A stretch of 64,000 bases of DNA. Origin: Acidobacteriota bacterium. GTDB lineage: Bacteria; Acidobacteriota; Blastocatellia; Pyrinomonadales; Pyrinomonadaceae. Made by a program: the position numbers and the translations under genes. The notes below the pieces were generated by a model. It had not been told where the DNA came from and searched no databases. It was given only the letters and a program-made list of their open reading frames with translations. The stretch covers positions 92,126 through 156,125 of the forward strand of contig JADKEF010000009.1 in NCBI GenBank assembly GCA_016718135.1. The letters run 5' to 3'. Of the stretch, positions 8,106 to 16,412 are shown one piece after another. How positions within the stretch are numbered: the first letter of the stretch is position 1; the number at the start of each line of letters is the position of its first letter.

Positions 8106-8882
8106 ATGGGATTTTCCAAATTAGATCTTGACGGTCGCGTGGCCGTTGTTATCGGGGGCACGTCCGGGATTGGCCGTGCCATTTCTCACGGCCTAGCCGA
8201 GGCGGGTGCTGATGTGGTTTGCACGTCACGACGAACCGAACAAGTAGAAACCGCTGCGGCGGAGATCGAGGCTCTCGGGCGACGAACGTTGCGGGTCGCC
8301 TCTGATGTGTCCGATAAACCTTCTCTGTCGAACCTTCTCGATAAATGCATCGCGGCTTTTGGAAAAGTTGACATTCTCGTCAATTCCGCCGGCAGGACAA
8401 AGCGGACTCCTTCGCTCGATGTCACCGAGGAAGAATGGAACGAGATCATGGAAACGAATCTGACCGGCACGCTTAGAGCTTGTCAGGTCTTTGGCGGCCA
8501 CATGGTCGCGAATGGCTACGGAAGGATCGTAAATATAGCGTCTCTGTCTACCTTTGTTTCTCTGTTCGAAGTCGCCGCCTACGCTGCGAGTAAGGCGGCC
8601 GTCGCTTCGCTGACTAAGTCGCTCGCGATCGAGTGGGCGAAGAACGGCGTCAATGTTAATGCGATCGCCCCTGGCGTATTCCGCACCGCTCTGAACACAA
8701 AGCTGCTGGACGAAACGCCACGCGGGCAGGAGTTTCTGACACGCACACCGATGGGCCGGTTTGGCAATGTCGACGAACTCGCGGGTGCCGCCGTTTTTCT
8801 GGCGTCTGAGGCCGCAAGCTTTGTTACGGGCGAGGTTCTTGTTGTCGATGGCGGATTTTTGGCGAGCGGCGTAAATCAATAG
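8106..8882 (+). CDS. SDR-family oxidoreductase (KduD/gluconate-5-dehydrogenase-like)
   Basis: A 258-residue classical short-chain dehydrogenase. The nucleotide-binding motif GGTSGIG is at residues 17-23, NSAG replaces the usual NNAG at 93-96, and the catalytic residues are S146, Y159 and K163 (YAASK). It is a paralogue of the KduD in the leftward operon, with the same spacing of all motifs. Being first in the rightward operon with an ExuT-like transporter, it may reduce or oxidise a uronate or aldonate, for example in the tagaturonate/fructuronate step (UxaB/UxuB). This is inferred from context only. Its stop overlaps the next start (TAGTG), so translation is coupled. Confidence 0.8.
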   Translation: MGFSKLDLDGRVAVVIGGTSGIGRAISHGLAEAGADVVCTSRRTEQVETAAAEIEALGRRTLRVASDVSDKPSLSNLLDKCIAAFGKVDILVNSAGRTKRTPSLDVTEEEWNEIMETNLTGTLRACQVFGGHMVANGYGRIVNIASLSTFVSLFEVAAYAASKAAVASLTKSLAIEWAKNGVNVNAIAPGVFRTALNTKLLDETPRGQEFLTRTPMGRFGNVDELAGAAVFLASEAASFVTGEVLVVDGGFLASGVNQ

Positions 8883-9994
8883 TGGCGGAACTAGAGGAAA
8901 AAACCGAACGGCTCGTCCGTATGCTTGCGGAAAATGAACTCGATGCTGTCGTCCTCAATGCTCAGCATAATTTTGCGTGGTTGACAGGCGGCGGTTCCAA
9001 TGGCGTAGATCTAAGTCGTGAAAATGGCGTCGCGTCGTTGATGATCGCTCGCGATGGCCGCCGAACGATTTTCGCCAACAATATCGAGATTCAGCGAATG
9101 CTCGCAGAGCAGGTTAGCGGCAGCTTCGATCCGGTAGAGTTTTCATGGCAGAACGAGAAAGCTGACGGCAGCATCGTCCTTAAGCATGCTAGGCAAATAC
9201 TCCGCCGCGACGCAAGAATTGCGACGGATATACCGATGTTCGCTGATACGTCGGTGATCGAGGGTAAGATCGCCCCTTGCCGTTATCGATTGACAACGGA
9301 AGAACAAGAACGGTTTCGAGACCTTGGCCGCGATGCCGGAGTTGCGATGGGCAACCTTGTCGGAAAGCTTGAACAGGGTGATATGGAGGTCGAGATCGCC
9401 GAAAAACTCAGGCACGAACTTGGGAAGGCGGGAATCCTCTCGGTAGTCACACTTGTCGCGGCAGACGAACGCATCTCGCATTTTCGTCATCCGTTACCAA
9501 CGACAAAACGCTGGCAGAAAACGGTTTTGGCAGTAACCTGTGCCAAACGTCACGGACTGATCGCGAGCATGAGCAGGATTATCACCATTGGCGAGCCGGA
9601 TGGTGAATTGAAACGAAAGACCGAGGCTGCAGCGTATGTAAATGCTGCTCTCCTAAATGCTACCCGACCCGGTGCCACTGGTGGAGGATTGTACAAAGTT
9701 GCCGCCGATGCTTACGCCGCACATGGTTTTGCCGAGGATATCAACCACCACCACCAGGGCGGTGCAGCAGGGTACAAAACCCGCGATTGGGTTGCTCATC
9801 CGCAGAATGCCGAGATCGTACAGCCCGATCAGGCTTTTGCATGGAATCCGTCGATCACAGGAACCAAAGTGGAGGACACGACGATCGTGACGGCAGACGG
9901 TATTGAGATCGTCACTCCGTCGCCGCTTTTTCCGCAGATCGAGAGTATCATTGATGGACGTTCGTATTTGTCTCCCGGAGTTCTAACATTTTAG
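8882..9994 (+). CDS. M24 (creatinase/aminopeptidase-fold) family protein lacking most metal ligands
   Basis: The 370-residue product has an N-terminal creatinase-type domain (about 1-135) and a C-terminal pita-bread domain. The tail KVEDTTIVTADGIEIVT is typical of M24 peptidases. The two metal-binding aspartates are absent: their segment reads LAVTCAKRHGLIASMSR near residues 217-233. The first glutamate (usual IEP) is replaced in AWNPS. Only the histidine in HHHQGG and the glutamate of VEDT remain. It is therefore probably not a normal dinuclear metallopeptidase. Translation starts at GTG 8882, overlapping the SDR stop by one base. The location between an SDR and a hexuronate transporter suggests a carbohydrate-related role. 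Confidence 0.75.
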   Translation: MAELEEKTERLVRMLAENELDAVVLNAQHNFAWLTGGGSNGVDLSRENGVASLMIARDGRRTIFANNIEIQRMLAEQVSGSFDPVEFSWQNEKADGSIVLKHARQILRRDARIATDIPMFADTSVIEGKIAPCRYRLTTEEQERFRDLGRDAGVAMGNLVGKLEQGDMEVEIAEKLRHELGKAGILSVVTLVAADERISHFRHPLPTTKRWQKTVLAVTCAKRHGLIASMSRIITIGEPDGELKRKTEAAAYVNAALLNATRPGATGGGLYKVAADAYAAHGFAEDINHHHQGGAAGYKTRDWVAHPQNAEIVQPDQAFAWNPSITGTKVEDTTIVTADGIEIVTPSPLFPQIESIIDGRSYLSPGVLTF

Positions 9995-10009
9995 TGAGGT
10001 TACCAGCGA

Positions 10010-11506
10010 ATGAATAATGACCAAGGCGACATAATTGAAAGCCAGAAACAGCAAGATGATGGCGAGTTTCTTGCAGCACCCGAAGAATCGGGCGGTTCTG
10101 CGACCGGAGCTGTGATCGCGGGCGTAGGCGATGTTGTAAAACGTATTGGCCGTTACCGTTGGACGATCTGTGCTCTGCTGTTTTTCGCCTCGGCGATAAA
10201 CTACGTCGATCGTCAGGTCATCGCGATCCTCAAGCCAACCCTGCAAAAGGAATTTGGCTGGACCGACATTGATTATGGTTGGATCATCTTCGCCTTTTCA
10301 ACCGCGTATGCGTTGGGCTTTATCTTCGCGGGCCGTTTCATGGACAAGTTCGGCACGAAGATCGGTTTCACAGTGGCGATAATTCTGTGGAGCATCGGTG
10401 CCATGATGCATGCATGGGCCGTCGGCGTAGGCGAGTTTGCATTGCCGATATTGACTCCCATAATTGACGGTCTCCTCTCGGTTGTAAACGCCGTCATTAC
10501 GCCTCTAGGGTTTGCGCCGTGGTCGATCGTACTTTCGGTATCTGTTGCCGGCTTCATTGTGGCAAGATTCGTTCTAGGTCTCGGTGAATCGGGCAACTTC
10601 CCGGCTGCTATTAAAACAACGGCCGAGTGGTTTCCCAAAAAGGAAAGAGCACTGTCGACGGGCATTTTTAATGCCGGCACGAACGTCGGAGCTCTCGTAA
10701 CGCCCCTTGTCGTCCCGATCCTCGTCTCTATTTGGGGTTGGTATGAGGCGTTTATTGTCACCGGTGTTCTGGGTTTTATATGGTTAGCCTTCTGGCTCGT
10801 AATGTACAAACGTCCTGACGAGCATCCGAGGCTGTCTGCCGAAGAGCTAGCGTACATTCAAAGCGATCCTGCCGAACCTACGACGAAAGTGCCGTGGGGA
10901 AAGCTGATCAGATATCGACAAACATGGGCCTTCGCCCTTGGCAAATTTCTTACCGACCCGATCTGGTGGATCTATCTTTTCTGGGTTCCCGATTTCCTCC
11001 AGCGTCAGCACGGCCTGGATCTTAAATCTTTCGGCTTGCCGATCGCGGTCATTTACATCATTGCGGATGTTGGCAGTGTCGGTGGCGGCTATATTTCATC
11101 GGCATTGATCAAGCGTGGTTACACGATCAACCGATCGCGTAAGACTGCTATGCTGATATGTGCGCTTGCGGTGCTCCCGATAGTTCTTGCGTCTGTGACC
11201 TCGAGCCTGTGGCTGTCCGTGATATTGATCGGTGTCGCAGCTGCAGCCCATCAAGGTTGGTCGGCGAATTTGTTCACGCTCACATCGGACACCTTTCCAA
11301 AGCAGGCAGTCGGATCTGTGGTCGGCATCGGCGGAATGTTCGGTGCGATCGGCGGCATGGTGATCGCCCCGCTCGTGGGATACATTCTCGCCACATCCGG
11401 AAGCTATGTGCCTATCTTCATCATTGCGGCTTCGGCATATTTGCTCGCATTGCTGATCATTCACCTGCTCGCTCCAAAACTCGAGCCGGCCGCGATCGAC
11501 GCTTAG
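10010..11506 (+). CDS. MFS transporter, hexuronate (ExuT-like, ACS family)
   Basis: This 498-residue inner-membrane carrier of the anion:cation symporter branch of the major facilitator superfamily has about 12 hydrophobic helices after a cytosolic N-terminal extension of about 50 residues. The family pattern is clear: YVDRQVIAILKP in helix 1, GRFMDKFGTKIG in loop 2-3, and RFVLGLGESGNFPAAIK with EWFPKKERALSTGIF, which is the hallmark of ExuT/GarP-type carriers. It probably imports galacturonate or glucuronate with protons. It closes the rightward operon and is followed by a strong terminator. The start ATG is preceded by GTGAGG. An insert of about 40 residues between helices 3 and 4 is longer than in enterobacterial ExuT. 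Confidence 0.88.
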   Translation: MNNDQGDIIESQKQQDDGEFLAAPEESGGSATGAVIAGVGDVVKRIGRYRWTICALLFFASAINYVDRQVIAILKPTLQKEFGWTDIDYGWIIFAFSTAYALGFIFAGRFMDKFGTKIGFTVAIILWSIGAMMHAWAVGVGEFALPILTPIIDGLLSVVNAVITPLGFAPWSIVLSVSVAGFIVARFVLGLGESGNFPAAIKTTAEWFPKKERALSTGIFNAGTNVGALVTPLVVPILVSIWGWYEAFIVTGVLGFIWLAFWLVMYKRPDEHPRLSAEELAYIQSDPAEPTTKVPWGKLIRYRQTWAFALGKFLTDPIWWIYLFWVPDFLQRQHGLDLKSFGLPIAVIYIIADVGSVGGGYISSALIKRGYTINRSRKTAMLICALAVLPIVLASVTSSLWLSVILIGVAAAAHQGWSANLFTLTSDTFPKQAVGSVVGIGGMFGAIGGMVIAPLVGYILATSGSYVPIFIIAASAYLLALLIIHLLAPKLEPAAIDA

Positions 11507-11528
11507 AATTTTCTAAACCGGATTAGCA

Positions 11529-11562
11529 AAAGAGGCTGCCCGAAAATGCAGCCTCTTTTTTG
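11529..11562 (+). terminator. Rho-independent terminator of the rightward uronate operon
   Basis: Perfect 11-bp stem AAAGAGGCTGC (11529-11539) with its complement (11548-11558), an 8-nt loop and a T-run. It is placed 22 nt after the MFS stop and before the convergent metallopeptidase gene. Confidence 0.9.
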
Positions 11563-11607
11563 TTTCGCGAGAAGCCATCCTGAGAACTACTCCAGGATAG
11601 CTATTGA

Positions 11608-11840
11608 TCATTCCTGGCCGATGAAGTCGACGTCCGTAAGGGTGTCGATGACCTGGATGATGCGTGGGGCGAAGCGGTAGCGGCGGCTTTCGACACTCAT
11701 TACGATGCTCGAGCCGGCCTCGATGCCATCGAACGAGTAGTAGCCGAAGCTGCTCGTCGTTGCCGTTCTTACCACTCCCTGGCCGTCGACCATGCTGACC
11801 GTTGCGTTCCTGAGTCCGCGTCCGTCAGGTGTCGTCACAC
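11608..11840 (-). repeat. Duplicated 3' coding end, copy 1 (carboxypeptidase-regulatory-like module)
   Basis: About 210 bases here are nearly identical to 15577-15790 at the 3' end of the neighbouring gene. They encode the same C-terminal domain, from about PDGRGLRNATVSMVD to TLTDVDF, and homology continues at lower identity through the P-like domain to about 12420. The similarity points to recent duplication or gene conversion. Confidence 0.85.
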
Positions 11841-14800
11841 GGCCTGAGACCTCGACCCCGGCTGCGGTTGCAGGTAGCAGCTCGATGCCCCACCCGCCGT
11901 TCACACCGCCATTTACGACCATGGGAGCGTTACCGCCGTTATCATCGCGGATGTAGAGCGACCAAGTGCCATTGCCGTCGAGCTGTCCGAAGTTGCCGAA
12001 CAGCGTCTGAGCTCCAGTGCCGCCCACCGTGCTGCCGGGTTGGGCATACGGCCCTGCAGGTGCAGGTGCAGGGAAGTCGTTGATGGTCGTTTGCCAGCTA
12101 GTCGGCTCGAAATTGCCAGTTGATAACGAGGTAGAATCCGGTAGGACTGCGTTCGCATCATCCGTAAATGTTAGCGTGACATTGCTACCGTCAGCGACAG
12201 GCACCGCACCACCTGCGTCAGCCATTAGAATGAACTTACGTCCCTGTGGATTGACCAGAAGCACCTTCAGGTTGTCCGGGAAGGCGTGATAAAGGTCATA
12301 TAAAGTCACCCTAATGCGTTGCACGTTGGTCGGTGCACCAGTTACGACGATGTTAGACGGATACGGAGCTGCCACGGTACCCTGGAAAGTGGAGATCGAC
12401 GTGGAGTTACGGAACTGGTTTGCCGTGTCGTTGATCGTTACGGTTGCGACGTTAGGCGTTCCCAATCCAGCTCCAACAGGACTGGTCAATCGGACGAGGA
12501 AAGTCTCATTGCCTTCAAGCAAGCTGTCGCGGCAGAGGGGAACGCTTACAGTCTTTGAGCTTTCTCCCGCAGCGAAGTTAACGGTCTGACCGGCGTTTGA
12601 CTCGTAGTCTCCGCCATTGCCACAGTTCGCCGAACCAATTGCAGTTCCACCGGCGCTCGTTGCGAACGTCACGCTTGAAGGATTCTGCAGATCGCCAAAT
12701 CGCTCGATCGAGATCGATACAGACTGCGATTCGTCATCAAGATACGCAGCCTCAGTAAACTCAACCGTCTCTATCGCAGCCGGGTCGTCGTCGATGATCG
12801 TCCCGATTCCTTGTCCGTCGGAAACGCTCGCTCCCGTTGCACTTGCCACATCGAGTGAAAAGGTTTCGTCAGGCTCGTCGCCCGGATCTTCGACGATCGG
12901 GACGGAGACAGTTCGCGACAAAGTGCCGGCCGGGAAGACAACGTCAAGACCATCGACCGACTCAAAATCGCCACCCTCCGAGGCTGTTATGCCATTGGTA
13001 TTAACACGCACAGTCACTGGCTGAGCACTGGCCGACGAAAGTGTGATCGTAAAGACAAGCGGATCGCCCTCAGGGTTGTCAGCACTCGGACCTTCGCCGC
13101 CGGTTGCATTACCGACCGCAACCGCCGGAGCACCGCCACTGATCTCAAAATTGACGTTGTTGACGTCAAAGAAGATGTTGCCGGCAGCTTCGACTTTCAC
13201 TCCCGCCTGCGAAGTCGCATTATCCGGCACAGTGATCTGGGCGGTGCCGTTGTTCGGAGCATTGGCAAGCAATGTGACCGGGAATGTTTGCCCGCCGTTC
13301 GTCGACAAAAGAATGTTTACATTTGCTGCACCGATCGGGGCCGCATCGGTACCAACGACATCCCACGTGACGGTCTGAGTCGAACCGACCGCCCAAGTTG
13401 CCGCCGTGTTCTGTGAAGTAACCTGAAATGGTCCGCTTGTGTTGACCGTCGTTACCTGCATGCCGGCATCGGCTATACCACCGCGCTGGTCGCGAACCGC
13501 AACGCGGAAATTCATTGTTCGTGCGATCGAGGGGAGATTTTCACCGATCACGCAGTCGTTCCCGGCCTGACAAACTGCGCCCGGAGCTCCGGTTGGGTGA
13601 TTTCCCTGATAATTGAGCGGTGGATTGTTGCTGTTGGCCGGGTTGTTATTGGCCGGATTCAGAACAAAGGCCATGCTCGGGAACGTTCTCGATGAGCTCG
13701 CTACCGGTGAATAAACACGGAATAGCGAACGCTGTACGCCGTCCGTATCAACATCGTATCCGAGAGCCGGTGTGCCTAACTGACCTGTGCCCGACGGCGA
13801 AAGGTCATATTGTTCCCATGAGTAGAGGAGATTTGCTACGTCGCCCGGGTCGGCATCATTTCCTTGAGCGGTCAAGATAAATGGCGTAAGCCTAGGTATC
13901 GTGAAATTGTTGCCGGCGGAGACGGTCGGAACGCTGTTGGTTCCTGTTGGGACTCCGCACGATCCGCCGTTGCCGGCGTCCTGAATGTTCGCCACCATTT
14001 GCGTAAGGCTACGAATATGAAACGCCGGAACGCCGGTATCGACGTACTGCTGAAGGTTACGGATATTGCAGATACCAACGTATGACATCAGGGTCGAGCC
14101 GCTTGCAACCTCAAACGCATTGCTGGTCGAGCGCGTTGTGCAGGCACCGCCATTGTCGCGGTTGTTATACGTATGGCTGCCGCCGAATTGATGGCCGATC
14201 TCGTGGGCAACATAATCAACCGTGAACGGATCGCCATAGAACCCTGCACGGGCCGAGTATCCCTGAGCTTTCGCGTCAGCCGCACACACCGACGGAGAAG
14301 AGGCCACGCCGCCACCGCCGGTGCCATATAGATGTCCGACATCGTAGTTGGCCACTCCGACGCGTGTGTTGACGGTTGTCTGATTGATGTTTAGCTGCGC
14401 TTCCGAATCGGTATTGTCATACGGATCGGTCGCCGGATCGTCAAAGATAATGTTGGTTGCATCGTTCGTAATCGATGGATTGACGAGCTGGAAGGAAACA
14501 GCGATCTCCTTTCGAAAGATGGCATCGAGACGATTCACGCTAGTCGTCATTGCTGCCAACGCGGCCGTGCGCACGGCCTGCGGATCGGTCGAGGTCGTCG
14601 TTCCCCGTGACCATTCACCCGTTGTGGCAATCGCAAGGCGATAAGTCCTGATCGCCGAACCGAATGAGAACGCAGGTGCCGCAGGTGCGGCTTCCAGGTC
14701 CGTGATAGTTAGTCCAAGATCAAGATCGTCAGATCCGCATCGGAACGCGGTCGCCTCACCATACTCGTGCTTGTAGTAAACGAGATAGTTCTCGGTATCG

Positions 14801-15324
14801 TTTTCCTGCAATGGGTCGATAAACACAGTTCCTTTTTCGGTCAGAACATAACCGTGAAAACCACTTTTGGTCCAGTCAAATCGTGCGGTCGACCCGGGAT
14901 CGTCGATCCCGTAGCCATGGAATGTTCTCCAGGATGGAAATGCCTCTGCCAAGTGCGGAGCCAGCACGGGCGAATCCTCGATGCGAAACCGCTTGAGGCT
15001 GCCGTCCGGCATGGGCACTTCCATCACGACATTCGTCGAACGTGCCTCACCGGTGAACTCGAGCGGCATCGCCCGCATCAAGCCCTTCAACGCTTGTCCG
15101 TCAAGCTTAAATGCGACGGATCGCTCAGGCTGGACCTGACGGCGACCACGCTCGGGAACTCGCGAATGATCGACGCTCTGCCAGAGTTTGCCTTGCTCAC
15201 CTCCGCCGCTGCGGGTCTGTGCTGACACAGGGCTGTAAGCGAAAAGAAGAGTGGCGATAAGGGTGAAAAGTGCGGTCGTTACGGGAAGTAAGCGCACACG
15301 AATAGTGGCTGTATTCATAGTCAT
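11608..15324 (-). CDS. Secreted reprolysin-like metallopeptidase with Calx-beta, P-like and carboxypeptidase-regulatory-like domains
   Basis: Residue numbers count from the TTG at 15336; I choose the ATG at 15324 because GGAG precedes it. A signal peptide ends near SAQ (38-40). A pro-region spans about 45-200. The metzincin domain carries HEIGHQFGGSH at 378-388 (three zinc His and the catalytic Glu) and a Met-turn STLMSY near 414-419. Ig-like regions and two Calx-beta repeats (SVSIERFG and similar) follow. A P/Homo-B-like jelly roll (about 1010-1160) and a carboxypeptidase-regulatory-like domain (last 80 residues) close the protein. The last two modules recur nearly identically in the next gene. 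It is probably an extracellular or surface protease. About 1,238 residues. Confidence 0.85.
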   Translation of the reverse strand: MTMNTATIRVRLLPVTTALFTLIATLLFAYSPVSAQTRSGGGEQGKLWQSVDHSRVPERGRRQVQPERSVAFKLDGQALKGLMRAMPLEFTGEARSTNVVMEVPMPDGSLKRFRIEDSPVLAPHLAEAFPSWRTFHGYGIDDPGSTARFDWTKSGFHGYVLTEKGTVFIDPLQENDTENYLVYYKHEYGEATAFRCGSDDLDLGLTITDLEAAPAAPAFSFGSAIRTYRLAIATTGEWSRGTTTSTDPQAVRTAALAAMTTSVNRLDAIFRKEIAVSFQLVNPSITNDATNIIFDDPATDPYDNTDSEAQLNINQTTVNTRVGVANYDVGHLYGTGGGGVASSPSVCAADAKAQGYSARAGFYGDPFTVDYVAHEIGHQFGGSHTYNNRDNGGACTTRSTSNAFEVASGSTLMSYVGICNIRNLQQYVDTGVPAFHIRSLTQMVANIQDAGNGGSCGVPTGTNSVPTVSAGNNFTIPRLTPFILTAQGNDADPGDVANLLYSWEQYDLSPSGTGQLGTPALGYDVDTDGVQRSLFRVYSPVASSSRTFPSMAFVLNPANNNPANSNNPPLNYQGNHPTGAPGAVCQAGNDCVIGENLPSIARTMNFRVAVRDQRGGIADAGMQVTTVNTSGPFQVTSQNTAATWAVGSTQTVTWDVVGTDAAPIGAANVNILLSTNGGQTFPVTLLANAPNNGTAQITVPDNATSQAGVKVEAAGNIFFDVNNVNFEISGGAPAVAVGNATGGEGPSADNPEGDPLVFTITLSSASAQPVTVRVNTNGITASEGGDFESVDGLDVVFPAGTLSRTVSVPIVEDPGDEPDETFSLDVASATGASVSDGQGIGTIIDDDPAAIETVEFTEAAYLDDESQSVSISIERFGDLQNPSSVTFATSAGGTAIGSANCGNGGDYESNAGQTVNFAAGESSKTVSVPLCRDSLLEGNETFLVRLTSPVGAGLGTPNVATVTINDTANQFRNSTSISTFQGTVAAPYPSNIVVTGAPTNVQRIRVTLYDLYHAFPDNLKVLLVNPQGRKFILMADAGGAVPVADGSNVTLTFTDDANAVLPDSTSLSTGNFEPTSWQTTINDFPAPAPAGPYAQPGSTVGGTGAQTLFGNFGQLDGNGTWSLYIRDDNGGNAPMVVNGGVNGGWGIELLPATAAGVEVSGRVTTPDGRGLRNATVSMVDGQGVVRTATTSSFGYYSFDGIEAGSSIVMSVESRRYRFAPRIIQVIDTLTDVDFIGQE

Positions 15325-15475
15325 TGAGGTCTCCAATAATAGCTACAAAAATAGATCAGATGTTTAGGAATCGATTAGAATGCGCAAGAGTATCACGTCT
15401 TCAACAGACTCGGCAAAAAAGTCCCCTACATAACTAAACGAATTTGGAATGAGAAATGGGGCACCGGGCCGAAAA

Positions 15476-15503
15476 AAAAGGCGGCCTTTGCGGGCCGCCT
15501 TTT
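15476..15503 (-). terminator. Terminator of the leftward BNR-protein gene
   Basis: An 11-bp GC-rich stem (AAAAGGCGGCC at 15476-15486 with 15493-15503) is followed on the minus strand by a run of T. A second perfect 9-bp hairpin (GGTCGATGG at 15516-15524 with 15536-15544) lies just before it in the transcript. The remaining gap (15337-15475) up to the metallopeptidase start shows no other clear element and should hold its promoter. Confidence 0.8.
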
Positions 15504-15564
15504 GGTTGAGGTGTTGGTCGATGGACATTTGTTGGCCATCGACCTTAGGTTGTTGTTTAGACCG

Positions 15565-16412
15565 CTATTCCTGGCCCTGGAAGTCGACGTCCGTGAGGGT
15601 GTCGATGACCTGGATGATGCGTGGGGCGAAGCGGTAGCGGCGGCTTTCGACGCTCATTACGATGCTCGAGCCGGCCTCGATGCCATCGAACGAGTAGTAG
15701 CCGAAGCTGCTTGTCGTTGCTGTTCTTACCACTCCCTGGCTGTCGACCATGCTCACGGTCGCGTTCCTGAGTCCGCGTCCGTCAGGTGTCAACACTCGGC
15801 CTGAGATCTCAACTCCGGCTGCAGTTGCAGGCAGAAGCTCGAGTCCCCATCCGCCCTGTACGCCGCCGTTGATGACCTGAGGGGCATTGCCTCCGTTGTC
15901 ATCGCGGATGTACAGGCTCCACCTCCGTTGGCATCCAGCTGTCCGAAGGTGCCGAACAGCGTCTGTGCGATCGTGCCGCCCACCGTGCTGCCCGGTTGGA
16001 CATACGGTCCTGCCGGTGCAGGTGCCGGGAAGTCATTGATCGTCGTCTGCCAGTTCGTCGGTTCGAACTTTCCTCTCGTCAGGGCTGTACTGTCTGGCAG
16101 TACCTGTCCGGCGAGGTCTGTGAACGTCAGCGTTACGTGGCCGTTCTGGGTGATCGCTACCGGGCCGCCTGCATCGCCCATCAGGATGTACTTGCGTCCC
16201 TGCGGATTGACAAGCAGTACCTTCCAGGTTATCAGGTGCCGAGTGGTAGAAGTCATACAGTGTGACTCGTACACGGTGGACGTTGAGCGGTGGCCCTGCG
16301 ACCGTGATGTTCGACGGATACGGTGCCGCCTGGATACCCTGGAACGTATCGATCGGTGTCGTGTTACGGAACTGGTTAGCAGTATCGTTCACGATCACAT
16401 TCGTTGTTCCCC
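15565..16412 (-). pseudogene. Frameshifted C-terminal part of the BNR-repeat protein (Calx-beta end, P-like and carboxypeptidase-regulatory-like domains)
   Basis: Three single-base shifts break the 3' end of the gene that starts at 20305. At 16409-16412 an extra G (CCCC on the plus strand) ends the frame. At 16222-16224 an extra base interrupts DNL|KVLLVNPQG. At about 15919-15926 a missing base interrupts DANGG|WSLYIRDD. Correcting them restores full colinearity with the intact end of the gene at 11608, through a P-like domain to a terminal GQE. Readable fragments are 16033-16398, 15789-16274 and 15565-15795. Sequencing or assembly error and recent gene decay both fit; the intervening residues are still well conserved. 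Confidence 0.75.
15577..15790 (-). repeat. Duplicated 3' coding end, copy 2
   Basis: Partner of the segment at 11625-11838; see that entry. Differences are few and mostly at third codon positions. Confidence 0.85.
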
